A stretch of 64,000 bases of DNA, from positions 974,766 through 1,038,765 of the forward strand of contig JBCBMZ010000001.1 of the NCBI GenBank assembly GCA_039822005.1, given 5' to 3'. Every line of letters starts with the position of its first letter. Within the stretch, counting starts at the first letter, position 1. Below the pieces are notes generated by a model, which did no database searches, was not told the DNA's origin, and saw only the letters and a list, made by a program, of their open reading frames with translations. Shown here piece by piece: positions 44,475 to 53,855 of this stretch. The DNA comes from JBCBDX01 sp039822005 (GTDB lineage: Bacteria; Pseudomonadota; Alphaproteobacteria; Rhizobiales; Rhizobiaceae). Both the position numbers and the translations under genes were made by a program.

Positions 44475-45665
44475 ATGCGGCAGACGTGGCGATGGTTCGG
44501 TCCAAACGACACCGTGTCCATTTCAGAGATGTTGCAGGCTAGGGTTGAGGACGTCGTATCGGCGCTGCATCATGTGCCGACGGGTGAGATTTGGACGACC
44601 ACTGAGATCAACAAGCGCCAGGCCGCCATTGCCGCCGACAGCAGTGGGTTGACGTGGTTGGTCGTTGAGAGCTTGCCCGTGTCGGAAGACATAAAACGCC
44701 GATCCGGCAACTTCCAGCAGCACATCGAGAACTACAAAATCAGTTTGACCAACCTCGCTGAAGCCGGAATTGAAGTCGTCTGCTACAATTTTATGCCCGT
44801 GCTCGATTGGACGCGCACAGAGCTACGGCGCCGCATGCCGCATGGCGGCACTGCCATGGCATTTGATCTGGTGGACTTTGCCGCCTTTGATCTTTTTGTA
44901 CTGGAGCGCGATGAAGCGCATGCGGATTTTGATCAGTCATTGATCGCCGATGCCCAAGAGCGCTTTGCGCAAATGAGCGAGCCTGGAAAAGCAGCATTGC
45001 TTGACAATTTGCTCAAGGGATTGCCTGGCGCAACGGAAAGCTGGAATTTGGCCGACATACGCGCTCATTTGGCGGCCTATGAAGGTATTGATGCAGAAGG
45101 CCTATACGAAAACCTGATCGCTTTTCTGCGTGAGGTGGTGCCGCACGCCGAGGCGCTGGGCTTGCGGCTTTGCTGCCACCCCGATGACCCGCCATTTCCC
45201 CTGCTTGGTTTGCCCCGGGTGATGTCCACTTTCGGCGATTATGCACGGCTGGTTGCGGACTTGGACAGTCCCGCGAACGGGATCACTTTCTGTACGGGTT
45301 CGCTCGGTGTGCTTCCTGATTTTGATCCGGTTCGGTTTATCGAGAAGCTCGGCTCAAAAATTCATTTTGTTCACCTGCGCAATACAGCGCGGGACAGCGC
45401 CGAACGGTCAGGCCGGTCAAGTTTCCATGAGGCCGCGCATCTTGAGGGTGACACTGATATGGCAGCCACAGTGCGGGCGTTAATGGCAGAGCAGGTCAGG
45501 CGCCGCGCAGCGGGACGGGCAGATTGGCAATTACCGATGCGACCTGATCATGGGCAGGATTTGCTGAGCGACTTGGAAGTTCAAGGCATGCCCGGCTATC
45601 CGCTGATTGGCCGCATGCGTGGACTGGCCGAACTCAGGGGGCTGATGGCGGCTTTCGCGCATTAG
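44475..45665 (+). CDS. uxuA: mannonate dehydratase
   Basis: A 396-residue TIM-barrel enzyme that dehydrates D-mannonate to 2-keto-3-deoxygluconate in hexuronate breakdown. Typical stretches are MRQTWRWFGPNDTVS, CYNFMPVLDWTRT, GLRLCCHPDDPPFPLLGLPR, ITFCTGSLG and IHFVHLRN. The ATG at 44475 has a strong GGGAGG site. It stands 61 bp after cysG with no other hexuronate gene nearby, so it is probably a separate unit. UxuA identity is strong; the context is unusual. Confidence 0.92.
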   Translation: MRQTWRWFGPNDTVSISEMLQARVEDVVSALHHVPTGEIWTTTEINKRQAAIAADSSGLTWLVVESLPVSEDIKRRSGNFQQHIENYKISLTNLAEAGIEVVCYNFMPVLDWTRTELRRRMPHGGTAMAFDLVDFAAFDLFVLERDEAHADFDQSLIADAQERFAQMSEPGKAALLDNLLKGLPGATESWNLADIRAHLAAYEGIDAEGLYENLIAFLREVVPHAEALGLRLCCHPDDPPFPLLGLPRVMSTFGDYARLVADLDSPANGITFCTGSLGVLPDFDPVRFIEKLGSKIHFVHLRNTARDSAERSGRSSFHEAAHLEGDTDMAATVRALMAEQVRRRAAGRADWQLPMRPDHGQDLLSDLEVQGMPGYPLIGRMRGLAELRGLMAAFAH

Positions 45666-45700
45666 TTGTTTGTCGACGGCGATGGGGTTATGTGGCCTTC

Positions 45701-46765
45701 ATGAAACCGCAGCTCAAAGACTACTTTACCGGCGCACGTTTTGCCATCGCTCCCATGATGGATTGGACGGATCGGCATTGCCGGTTCTTTCACCGTCAGC
45801 TGACGCGCCACGCGCTCCTTTATACCGAGATGGTGGTGGCCGATGCGGTGATCCACGGGCCGCGTGAGCGACTGTTGGGATATGATGAGGTCGAGCATCC
45901 TATCGCCGTTCAACTTGGTGGGTCGGACCCGCAAAAGTTGGCAGATGCCGCGCGCGTGTGCATTGACTTTGGCTATGATGAGATCAACCTCAACGTCGGT
46001 TGCCCGTCAGACAGGGTTCAGTCAGGCACTTTTGGTGCGTGCCTGATGCGCCAGCCGGAGCTGGTCGGGCGCTGTATTTCGGCGATGAAGTCGGTCGTTG
46101 GCGGGCAGGTGCCTGTGACGGTCAAGTGCCGTATCGGTGTCGATGAACAAGACCCCGGTCCGGCGCTTGATGCGCTTGCACATTCGGTTTGGGAAGAAGG
46201 GTGCGATGCGTTGTGGGTGCATGCCCGAAAGGCCTGGCTCGAAGGATTGAGCCCGAAAGAAAATCGAGACATTCCGCCGCTTGACTATGACCGTGTGCGT
46301 CGCCTTAAGGCTGAAAACAGGAGTTATTTCATAGGGTTAAACGGCGGTTTGAAGGACTTGAATCATGCACTTCGCGCGGTGAGTCAAAGTGAGTATTCAC
46401 TTGATGGTTGTATGTTGGGCCGTGCGGCCTACCAGGATCCGGCGATCTTGCGTGATGTTGATCAGCAGTTTTACGCAGCCAAAAAGGATCCCGCATCGTT
46501 CGATGCTGTGATCGAGGCTATGGCAGAGTACACGGACAGACATGTGATCCAAGGGGGGCGTGCCAATCATGTCACACGTCATCTGGTGGGGCTATTCAAT
46601 GGCTTGCCCGGCGCGCGGCGATGGCGGCAAACCCTGTCTGTGGAAGCGGTCAAACCGGACGCTGGGGGAGAGGTTGTGAGGCGGGCATTTGAAGCGATCA
46701 CGTTGACCGGTGATCTCGTTGATCCTGTTTCCGATTTGCCGCTGAACGTCTTGGCGGACCACTAA
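45701..46765 (+). CDS. dusA: tRNA-dihydrouridine synthase A
   Basis: A 354-residue FMN enzyme that reduces uridines in the tRNA D-loop. It has the Dus opening FAIAPMMDWTDRHCRFFHR, NLNVGCPSDRVQSGTFGACLM with the catalytic Cys, VTVKCRIGVD, and LWVHARKAWLEGLSPKENR typical of DusA. The ATG at 45701 is preceded only by a weak GGGG stretch; a GTG at 45692 is possible. The following transporter gene starts 14 bp later. Confidence 0.92.
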   Translation: MKPQLKDYFTGARFAIAPMMDWTDRHCRFFHRQLTRHALLYTEMVVADAVIHGPRERLLGYDEVEHPIAVQLGGSDPQKLADAARVCIDFGYDEINLNVGCPSDRVQSGTFGACLMRQPELVGRCISAMKSVVGGQVPVTVKCRIGVDEQDPGPALDALAHSVWEEGCDALWVHARKAWLEGLSPKENRDIPPLDYDRVRRLKAENRSYFIGLNGGLKDLNHALRAVSQSEYSLDGCMLGRAAYQDPAILRDVDQQFYAAKKDPASFDAVIEAMAEYTDRHVIQGGRANHVTRHLVGLFNGLPGARRWRQTLSVEAVKPDAGGEVVRRAFEAITLTGDLVDPVSDLPLNVLADH

Positions 46766-46779
46766 GAGCATCTGACCCA

Positions 46780-47607
46780 TTGCTTTCACAATTCACCGAC
46801 TTGCTCCCTTTCCTCTTGCTGATGATTGCCTCGGGTCTTGTCGCGGGCTTCATGGCGGGCCTCTTTGGTATTGGCGGCGGGGCGATTTTGGTGCCGGTTT
46901 TATATCAAGCTTTTGGTTGGGCCGAGGTGCCTGACGAGGTGCGCATGCATTTGTCGGTAGGCACCTCATTGGCCATTATCGCGCCCACCTCCATCCGTTC
47001 CTTTCTAGCACACAGGGCCAAGGGCGCCGTTGACTTGGAAATCCTGCGCACCTTTTTCGTGGCTATCCCGCTTGGTGTGCTGATCGCAAGCGTGGTGATC
47101 GCAGGCATATCTGGCGGTGGTTTGCGTCTTATCTTTGCGGCCCTGGCGGTTTTGGTGGGGTTGAAACTATTGTTAGACCAACCTGATTGGCAATTGGGAA
47201 CGGATCTGCCGACGGGGATCCCGCGCTTTTTCGCAGGGAACCTGATTGGTTTTCTGTCTACCTTGATGGGCATTGGCGGCGGCATCTTGAACAACACTTT
47301 CATGACCCTTTTCGGTAGGCCAATTCACCAGGCGATAGCGACCTCTAGCGGGGTTGGCGTCTTGATCTCTGTGCCCGGCCTGTTTGGAGCAATCTGGGCT
47401 GGCTGGGGTCAACCCGGCTTGCCTGCACTTTCGACCGGTTTTGTGAACTGGCTTTGCTTTGCGGTTGTGATCCCTGTGACCCTTACATTCGCGCCGATAG
47501 GTGCCAAGTTGGCTCACAAGACGCCCAAGAGAACATTGGAGAAGTGGTTCGGGGTCTTCATGCTCTTGGTTGCGCTGAGGTTTTTTATCAGCGGGACCGG
47601 CGGCTAA
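46780..47607 (+). CDS. TauE/SafE-family membrane transporter
   Basis: A 275-residue inner-membrane protein with about eight hydrophobic helices. It has the two family repeats, each with a glycine-rich turn: MAGLFGIGGGAILVPVL near residue 25 and TLMGIGGGILNNTFM near 165. Members export or import sulfite, sulfoacetate and other small anions. A TTG start at 46780 is taken; there is no obvious ATG before the first helix. The substrate is unknown. Its end overlaps the convergent retropepsin gene by 4 bp. Confidence 0.85.
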   Translation: MLSQFTDLLPFLLLMIASGLVAGFMAGLFGIGGGAILVPVLYQAFGWAEVPDEVRMHLSVGTSLAIIAPTSIRSFLAHRAKGAVDLEILRTFFVAIPLGVLIASVVIAGISGGGLRLIFAALAVLVGLKLLLDQPDWQLGTDLPTGIPRFFAGNLIGFLSTLMGIGGGILNNTFMTLFGRPIHQAIATSSGVGVLISVPGLFGAIWAGWGQPGLPALSTGFVNWLCFAVVIPVTLTFAPIGAKLAHKTPKRTLEKWFGVFMLLVALRFFISGTGG

Positions 47608-48299
47608 TTGTACAAAACCATCCTTGCGCCACGCACTTCATAACCGGCAAGCCGATTCAAAAAGGTCATTCCCAAGAGGTTTTCAAAAAGCTGGCCTTCT
47701 TGCGCGATCATCGCACGTATATTGCTTCTTTCTATATCGCCCACCGAAAGCGTATCGATGAATACCGGTGCCGCCCGCGTCATGCCGTTAGCTGTCGCAA
47801 CAGGCACCGAAAAGGACAGGTTTTCCATATCGAAACCGGCGTTGCGTGCGTCTTCATACGTTAAAACAACGGTACTGGCACCGGTGTCGACGATGAACGA
47901 TTGGTCGCTACCATTGACGTTGGCCAACGCCTTAAAGTGGCGGTTCACTCTGGAAAGGGTCACGGAAAGCTCGCCGAATTCATCCCGTTGGGAAATTGGC
48001 GTGCCCGGCACAACCCCTGCTGTGATGCGCGAAACCGCGCTTTGTAGTTCGTAGCGATACTCCCACGCGACTAGTGCGCTCAACGTCACGCTCAGGGCGA
48101 TCGCCATGTGCCGTGCGATTGCAGACAGGCGCTCTCCTGCGCCAATAACGCTGCCGATGAAGACGATGCCGACAAGCGCGAAAAAGATCATCGAGGCGAT
48201 TTCGCCACTGGTCAGCGTAGCAAAATAGCTCAGGTCGCCACCTGTCAAGCCGAACACGCTGGCGGCCAAGACAACCATCAATATCACGAACTGGAGCAT
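47604..48299 (-). CDS. membrane-anchored retropepsin-like aspartic protease
   Basis: A 231-residue protein with three hydrophobic segments (about residues 1-18, 33-53, 65-82) and a soluble domain that holds the aspartic-protease motif FIVDTGASTVVL near residue 138, with LLGMTFLNRL close to the C-terminus. It fits the clan AA retropepsin-like family found in alphaproteobacteria (TIGR02281 type). Such proteins are thought to act as dimers in the periplasm; the substrate is unknown. The DUF1289 gene directly upstream adjoins its start. Confidence 0.85.
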   Translation of the reverse strand: MLQFVILMVVLAASVFGLTGGDLSYFATLTSGEIASMIFFALVGIVFIGSVIGAGERLSAIARHMAIALSVTLSALVAWEYRYELQSAVSRITAGVVPGTPISQRDEFGELSVTLSRVNRHFKALANVNGSDQSFIVDTGASTVVLTYEDARNAGFDMENLSFSVPVATANGMTRAAPVFIDTLSVGDIERSNIRAMIAQEGQLFENLLGMTFLNRLAGYEVRGARMVLYN

Positions 48300-48545
48300 T
48301 CACTCTCCGATTTCTGACCCGTCCTCGCGGTTATTGGCCAATTGTTGCCTCTTTGTGACCCGACGGGGCTTTTTGACAATCTGGTCAAGCCGGCCGCCGA
48401 GACGCTCCATGATCTCATCGCGATCATTGTCGGTCATGCTGGTCCAGCCGCCGATCTCGGTCCGTGTCCGTCCGCAGCCATGGCAAAAGCCGGTCTTCTC
48501 GTCGATTGAACAAACAAGGATGCAAGGAGATTTCATGGTCATCAC
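48300..48545 (-). CDS. DUF1289 family protein
   Basis: A small protein of up to 81 residues with the DUF1289 cysteine pattern: SPCILVC, then FCHGCGRTRTEI, four cysteines that may bind a metal or Fe-S cluster. Function unknown. Start choices are 48545, 48539 or 48536; MKSPCILVC at 48536 is the usual family beginning. It ends one base before the protease start, so the two are probably co-expressed. Confidence 0.85.
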   Translation of the reverse strand: MMTMKSPCILVCSIDEKTGFCHGCGRTRTEIGGWTSMTDNDRDEIMERLGGRLDQIVKKPRRVTKRQQLANNREDGSEIGE

Positions 48546-48547
48546 AT

Positions 48548-49351
48548 TCAGGTGGGCAGGCCGGAAAAAATTGCAAGCATGACAAGGACGACGACTGACA
48601 CAATTTGTTGTGTAGCGCCAACGGTGTCACCGGTGTGTCCGTTCAGCTTGAATAGGCAATAGCGCTTAAAGCCAATCACAGCGATTGCGCCAATGGCTGT
48701 TGTTGCGATGGCGGCCAATATCGAAATTTGGGTGATCAGGCAGCCTCCCAAGAAAACGGGTACGCCAATGGTGAATGCGATCAGGGCCTGGCGTTCAGTT
48801 GGCTGACCGGCCTGGTCGGCTTTTCCGCCCGGGCGGGCGTTTTGCAGGGCATGCCAATGCCAGACCATGGCGCTTCGGGAAACGGCTTCTATACTTACCA
48901 ACAAGAAAGCCGCTGACCACGCGCCCAGCGAAACAAGCAATATATGAAGAGACGCAACCTTTAGAAGCAGGCTGATAATAAGCGCCAGCGTACCAAATGT
49001 GCCCAGATGCGGGTCGCGCATGATCTCGAGCATCTTGGCACGGTCGTTAGTGGCAAAGAAACCGTCAGCGACATCGCCTAACCCGTCTTCGTGCAACGCC
49101 CCGGTTATGAAAATGAGACTGGCAATGGCTAAGATCGCCGCAATGATGTCGGTGCCAGGAAAGAAGCCCAAAAGCGCGATGATTATAAAAGCGGGAAATG
49201 CGATTACCAAACCCGCAACCGGATAGACATGCGCGTCATCACACGCGCGATGATCAGCGGAAAAGTGTTGTGCGGGTATCGAAATGCGGCTCAAAAAGCC
49301 AAGCGCGCGCAGCGTTGAGGAAATAAACTCGGACATGGTGACCTCGGACAT
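48548..49351 (-). CDS. cobS: adenosylcobinamide-GDP ribazoletransferase
   Basis: A 267-residue inner-membrane enzyme that joins alpha-ribazole to adenosylcobinamide-GDP, the last step of coenzyme B12 assembly. It has ITGALHEDGLGDVADGFFA with the family acidic residues, EIMRDPHLGTFG and about seven hydrophobic helices. The start is uncertain: a 15-bp tandem duplication gives two possible ATGs, 49351 (MSEVTMSEF) and 49336 (MSEF). It is divergent from cobT, with 107 bp between their starts. Confidence 0.92.
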   Translation of the reverse strand: MSEVTMSEFISSTLRALGFLSRISIPAQHFSADHRACDDAHVYPVAGLVIAFPAFIIIALLGFFPGTDIIAAILAIASLIFITGALHEDGLGDVADGFFATNDRAKMLEIMRDPHLGTFGTLALIISLLLKVASLHILLVSLGAWSAAFLLVSIEAVSRSAMVWHWHALQNARPGGKADQAGQPTERQALIAFTIGVPVFLGGCLITQISILAAIATTAIGAIAVIGFKRYCLFKLNGHTGDTVGATQQIVSVVVLVMLAIFSGLPT

Positions 49352-49458
49352 GGTGACCGTGTACAGTTTCGGTTTTCGCGGGTCGATCCCTTGCGCAGAA
49401 CATGTGTGTGTGAAAGTCCAGAATACACAATTTTCGAGTGATGCCTGATGGGAAGCAG

Positions 49459-50475
49459 ATGACAACGGGTTTGCCTTTTGACGATTTCCGGAGCCTCTTG
49501 TCCAATTTGCCGGGTCCAGTCGAGCACGCAGCAGACGCTGTTCGCCTTCGGGACGCCAAGTTGACGAAGCCGCCCGGCGCGCTCGGCCGTATGGAGGACA
49601 TTGCCGAGTGGCTTTCGGCATGGACAGGGCGCTCGCCATCGGTGACCCGACCTTTGGTTGCGGTTTTTGCCGGAAATCACGGGGTGACAAAGCAAGGGGT
49701 CTCGCCCTATCCGGCGTCGGTTACGGCCCAAATGGTTGAAAATTTCGCAGCCGGTGGGGCCGCCATCAATCAGATATGTATCGCCAATGATCTGGGGCTG
49801 AAGGTTTTCGATTTGGCGCTTGATGTGCCAACGGCGGATTTTACTGAAGATGCGGCTCTGTCGGAGCGCGACTGTGCCGCCACCATGGCATATGGCATGG
49901 AAAGCATTGCCGGAGGCACGGACCTGCTGTGTATCGGGGAAATGGGTATTGGTAACACGACCGTCGCATCGGCGATCTACCACGGGCTATACGGCGGTAA
50001 CGCTGAAGATTGGGTCGGCCCGGGCACGGGCGCCGACGCTGCGCAAATGGCGGCAAAGGCTGATGTGGTTGGCCGTGCCGTTGCGCTGCACAAGGCACAT
50101 TTGCACGACCCGCTGGAAGTTCTTCGCCGCTTGGGTGGTCGGGAGATTGCCGCCATGGCCGGGGCGATTTTGGCCGCTCGGGTGGAGCGTATACCTGTTG
50201 TTATCGATGGTTTCGTTGCCACGTCAGCGGCTGCGATCTTGCACGCTGCCAATAGCACAGCGCTCGACCACTGCCTGTTGGGTCACGTCTCGGCTGAACC
50301 GGCTCACGCTGTTGTGGCAGAACGCATCGGCAAAGAGCCTCTTCTCAACCTTGGGATGCGCTTAGGGGAGGGCACAGGCGCCGCGTTGGCAGCGGGGATT
50401 GTCCGTGCGGCCGCGCTGTGCCATGTGCAGATGGCAACATTTGAACAGGCTGGTGTGAGTGACCGGGACGCTTGA
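49459..50475 (+). CDS. cobT: nicotinate-nucleotide-dimethylbenzimidazole phosphoribosyltransferase
   Basis: A 338-residue cytoplasmic enzyme that makes alpha-ribazole phosphate from dimethylbenzimidazole, feeding CobS. It shows LTKPPGALGRMEDIAEWL, VFAGNHGVTKQGVSPYP, GEMGIGNTTVASAI and the catalytic-Glu region GMRLGEGTGAALA. The ATG at 49459 has GGGAAG just upstream and gives the typical family N-terminus LPFDDFRSLL; ATG 49441 is an alternative. Confidence 0.93.
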   Translation: MTTGLPFDDFRSLLSNLPGPVEHAADAVRLRDAKLTKPPGALGRMEDIAEWLSAWTGRSPSVTRPLVAVFAGNHGVTKQGVSPYPASVTAQMVENFAAGGAAINQICIANDLGLKVFDLALDVPTADFTEDAALSERDCAATMAYGMESIAGGTDLLCIGEMGIGNTTVASAIYHGLYGGNAEDWVGPGTGADAAQMAAKADVVGRAVALHKAHLHDPLEVLRRLGGREIAAMAGAILAARVERIPVVIDGFVATSAAAILHAANSTALDHCLLGHVSAEPAHAVVAERIGKEPLLNLGMRLGEGTGAALAAGIVRAAALCHVQMATFEQAGVSDRDA

Positions 50476-50546
50476 TGGAGAGTAAACGATGGCGCTTGCC
50501 GGTAGGCTCACCGCATGTTCCACGGGAGGCATTCGTCGCGGCTTTT

Positions 50547-52040
50547 CTAGGCTGCGTTTTCCAGATCAATTGCTTCGAGCACACGGCTGGCCGGAAAACG
50601 AACAGTTGCGGTAGTGCCTTTGCGCAATTTCGACTTTAACTCGAACGTCCCGCCATGCATTTGCACCAAAGCTTGAACGATTGGCAGGCCCAGCCCGGTG
50701 CCCTGTTCTGCACTTTTAATGGCAATCGAGCCTTGACCAAACGCCGAAAGAACAATGGGTATTTCTTCGTCGGGAATGCCCGGTCCATTGTCAGTGACAG
50801 TGATGTATTGGCCGCCAGAGGAGGTGAGGCCTGCCTTGAGAGTCACTTCGCCACCGTTCGGCGTAAATTTCAGCGCATTGGAAATGATGTTCAGGATGAT
50901 CTGGCGCAGTGACTTTTCGTCGGCCACCAGCTTTGGCAAGCCAGCCTGTGTCAGCGCGTCGATCTTGATGGACTTTGCATCGGCTTTAAGCCGAACCAGG
51001 TTGACGCAATCATCCACCACGGCGTTGAGCTGAAGCGGTTCCTCGCGCAGCTCATATTTGCCCGCTTCTACCCGCGACAAGTCCAGGATCTCGTTGATCA
51101 GGTTGAGTAGGTGCTTGCCGCTTTCATGAATGTCGCCGGCATAGTTTTTGTAGTGATCATTGTTGAGCGGGCCGAAGACTTCTGCATTCATCGCCTCTGA
51201 GAAACCCAAAATCGCGTTGAGCGGGGTACGCAGTTCATGGCTCATCGACGCGAGAAAACGCGATTTGGCAAGATTGGCTTCCTCTGCTCGCCGCCGGGCT
51301 TCATCGGAAATGGATTTTGCCATTTCAAGCTCGGCGATCAGGGACTGGTTCTGACTTCGATAGGCCAGACCAACCAGTGCCGCTTTGTGCAAGCGCACGG
51401 AAATGAATGAGAAGAAGAGCAACGCTGCGGCAACCAGCCCGACGGCCATAAATGTGCTTTGCGAGGGCTGTGTGATTTCAACGTAGACAAACACAGCAAC
51501 CGGTAGCGCAAAACCGATCACCGTAGACGCGGGCATGGCATAGCAAATGGTTGCCGTTGTCGCGATGCCCAGGATCAACGAACTGGTTCTGAGAAAAAGG
51601 GCGGCGTCGGCGGAGCAGGTGCTGCACTGATCATAGGCGATGAAGGTCCAGGTGCTGCCGACAAAGAACACCATCATCAGGAAGTATCGCTGCCATCCGG
51701 CGATATCTTTGCTGCCGGGCTTTCGAAGGTATTTACGGGTGACCATACCGAACAAGGCATAACCGAGGCTGGCCACCGCTGCCCACAGCAAGATGTGGAC
51801 CCCGTATCCAATCATGATGGCCGTTACGGAAACCAGCAAAATAAGCAATGGTACGGCCCATACCGATGTGACAACCGCGTTTGCAAACATCGTCAAGATG
51901 TCGGAAACAAAGCTGCTGTTGCTTCCCTGTGCAATAGCAAGCTGATCGCGGGTTTTTTGCACCGTTTTGCGCAAGTCTGCGTTTCGCACCGAGCGCCTAC
52001 GATCAACAATGATTTTGTCAGGAGACGGTGATGGCTGCAT
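50547..52040 (-). CDS. membrane sensor histidine kinase (PleC/DivJ-like), orphan
   Basis: A 497-residue kinase. A coiled or polar start (about 1-45) is followed by paired hydrophobic helices up to about residue 215, then a short coiled coil, HisKA domain with the phospho-acceptor in MSHELRTPLNAILGFSEAM, and a catalytic domain with ISNALKFTPNGG, VTDNGPGIPDEE and GTGLGLPIVQALV. The segment after the His box (FGPLNNDHYKNYAGDIHESG) is typical of the PleC/DivJ group. No response regulator is adjacent. The sensed signal is unknown. Confidence 0.88.
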   Translation of the reverse strand: MQPSPSPDKIIVDRRRSVRNADLRKTVQKTRDQLAIAQGSNSSFVSDILTMFANAVVTSVWAVPLLILLVSVTAIMIGYGVHILLWAAVASLGYALFGMVTRKYLRKPGSKDIAGWQRYFLMMVFFVGSTWTFIAYDQCSTCSADAALFLRTSSLILGIATTATICYAMPASTVIGFALPVAVFVYVEITQPSQSTFMAVGLVAAALLFFSFISVRLHKAALVGLAYRSQNQSLIAELEMAKSISDEARRRAEEANLAKSRFLASMSHELRTPLNAILGFSEAMNAEVFGPLNNDHYKNYAGDIHESGKHLLNLINEILDLSRVEAGKYELREEPLQLNAVVDDCVNLVRLKADAKSIKIDALTQAGLPKLVADEKSLRQIILNIISNALKFTPNGGEVTLKAGLTSSGGQYITVTDNGPGIPDEEIPIVLSAFGQGSIAIKSAEQGTGLGLPIVQALVQMHGGTFELKSKLRKGTTATVRFPASRVLEAIDLENAA

Positions 52041-52136
52041 CGGAGTGCTTGATCGGGGCTACGCTTACTCTTGAAAACATCGCCATCATACTTTCCAAAA
52101 GCTTAATAATCCCTTCCCGGTGCCTGTGGTCAAACG

Positions 52137-52703
52137 ATGAGAATGCCCAAAATCTCGACACTTAAAGACGCTGCGCGGTTATTCACATTGTTGCTCTTGG
52201 TGGCTATGGCCGCGACTTACGTCAGCAATTTGGCAAACGAGGAGATTGCAGGTCGGGTCATCGTTCTCGATGGTGATTCCCTGCGTGTGGAGGGCCGTGA
52301 AGTTCGTTTGGCGGGTATTGACGCACCCGAGCATGGCCAGATGTGCCAGAACGCAGCGGACAATGTTTATGATTGTGGTGCGCGTGCCAAGCGTGAATTG
52401 CAGCGCTTGGCCATGGCGGGATATGTCAGATGCGAGAGTTCGGCTGAAGATCAGTATGGCCGGGCGCTGGCCGAGTGTCTGGTGGACGGCTCGCAGATAT
52501 CGTTGAATGAGACGATGGTTCGGCTTGGTTGGGCCGTCGACTACGGCGGCTATAGCGGTGCCGAGTTCATGGCGCGGCGCAAGGGAATTGGATTGTGGGC
52601 GGGTTCGTTTGATAGGCCGCATGATTATCGCGCCGGGAAAAGCGGGCAAACCGGATCCCCATGGCTATTGAGGCTATTGGGCAGAGGCAGTGTCGATGAC
52701 TGA
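52137..52703 (+). CDS. thermonuclease (SNase) family protein
   Basis: A 188-residue staphylococcal-nuclease-fold protein with an N-terminal membrane helix or uncleaved signal (about residues 12-30). Catalytic residues are visible: Asp in VLDGDSLRVEG, Arg in VRLAGIDAPEHG with the following Glu, and Arg in DQYGRALAECLV. It is likely exported or membrane-anchored and cuts nucleic acid with calcium. Its end overlaps the next gene by a few bases. Confidence 0.85.
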   Translation: MRMPKISTLKDAARLFTLLLLVAMAATYVSNLANEEIAGRVIVLDGDSLRVEGREVRLAGIDAPEHGQMCQNAADNVYDCGARAKRELQRLAMAGYVRCESSAEDQYGRALAECLVDGSQISLNETMVRLGWAVDYGGYSGAEFMARRKGIGLWAGSFDRPHDYRAGKSGQTGSPWLLRLLGRGSVDD

Positions 52704-53310
52704 TCTTTCTAAGTTGCATGATGAGATTCGCGCGTGTCGCATCTGTGTTGACAAACCGATCCGGCAACCCTTGCCGCATAAGCCGCGGCCCGTCGTCGTT
52801 TCGTCTGCGAGCGCGCGGATTTGCATCGCCGGACAAGCGCCGGGCACGCGTGTCCATCAATCAGGGCGGCCCTTCACAGACCCTTCCGGTGACCGTTTGC
52901 GGGCGTGGATGGGCGTTGATGAGAGTGTGTTCTACGATTCTTCGCGGATCGCTATTGTACCGATGGGATTTTGCTTTCCCGGTCTGGACGACAAGGGAGG
53001 CGATTTGCCGCCGCGACGCGAGTGCGCAGCTTTTTGGCATGACCGGCTCTTTGCGCGTATGCCGCAAATTGATCTCGTGTTGGCTATTGGACAATATGCG
53101 CAGGGTTATCATTTGGGGTCGCGCCGTTCGAAAACACTGACTGAAACGGTCGCCAATTGGCGCGCTTTGATGAAAAACCCAACGAATGGAAAGATGGTAA
53201 TCCCCCTGCCGCATCCTTCATGGCGCAACAATGCGTGGATCAAGAAAAATCCATGGTTTGAAGCCGATCTTTTGCCTTTGCTGCGTTGCGAAGTCGATAA
53301 ACGCTTGTGA
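52696..53310 (+). CDS. uracil-DNA glycosylase family protein
   Basis: A 204-residue protein of the uracil-DNA glycosylase superfamily. It has the uracil-pocket motif GQAPGTRVHQSGRPFTDPSG near residue 45 and the DNA-binding HPS motif in PLPHPSWRNNAW near 173. The N-terminal CRIC and a later Cys could take part in an Fe-S cluster as in families 4 and 5, but the full four-cysteine pattern is not obvious. ATG 52696 is used; GTG 52690 is possible. Confidence 0.8.
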   Translation: MTDLSKLHDEIRACRICVDKPIRQPLPHKPRPVVVSSASARICIAGQAPGTRVHQSGRPFTDPSGDRLRAWMGVDESVFYDSSRIAIVPMGFCFPGLDDKGGDLPPRRECAAFWHDRLFARMPQIDLVLAIGQYAQGYHLGSRRSKTLTETVANWRALMKNPTNGKMVIPLPHPSWRNNAWIKKNPWFEADLLPLLRCEVDKRL

Positions 53311-53366
53311 GAATAAAGTGTCTGCTCTAAGCGGGTTTCTGCAGAATTCGGGCAAGGAAATTTCAA

Positions 53367-53840
53367 ATGGACAGGACTGACAGGAATATTCTTCGACTCC
53401 TTCAGGAAGACGCCACCATGGCGGTGGCGGAAATCGCCAAGCGGATCGGGCTATCGACGACACCATGTTGGCGTCGAATTCAAAAGCTGGAAGAAGATGG
53501 CATCATCCGGGGGCGCGTCGCGGTTCTTGACCCTGAAAAGGTCAATGCTCGGGTCAATGTGTTTGTGTCGATCCGCACCAGTTCGCATACGCGTGAATGG
53601 CTGCTGCGTTTTTCAGAGGTGATCAGCGCATTTCCCGAGGTCGTCGAGTTTTATCGCATGAGTGGCGATATCGATTATCTCCTGCGCGTTGTGGTGCCGG
53701 ACATCGCTGCTTATGATGTGTTTTACAAAAAACTGATCGACAGGATCGAGATCCAGGATGTCTCTTCGGTTTTTGCCATGGAGCAAATCAAAAGCACTAC
53801 GGCGTTGCCGCTGGAGTATTTGCAGATCGACAAAAATTAA
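53367..53840 (+). CDS. Lrp/AsnC-family transcriptional regulator
   Basis: A 157-residue regulator with the N-terminal helix-turn-helix MAVAEIAKRIGLSTTPCWRRIQKLEEDGII (positions about 17-46) and a C-terminal RAM ligand-binding domain, including MSGDIDYLLRVVVPD. Such proteins respond to amino acids. It starts 56 bp after the glycosylase gene and converges with the dehydrogenase gene. Its targets are not evident. Confidence 0.9.
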   Translation: MDRTDRNILRLLQEDATMAVAEIAKRIGLSTTPCWRRIQKLEEDGIIRGRVAVLDPEKVNARVNVFVSIRTSSHTREWLLRFSEVISAFPEVVEFYRMSGDIDYLLRVVVPDIAAYDVFYKKLIDRIEIQDVSSVFAMEQIKSTTALPLEYLQIDKN

Positions 53841-53855
53841 AAGGTGCGGTTGGCG

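Noticed and set aside
49352..49458. Possible cobalamin riboswitch between cobS and cobT
   Set aside because: Only about 107 bp separate the starts and no B12-box-like sequence was seen; a cobalamin riboswitch needs roughly 200 bases.
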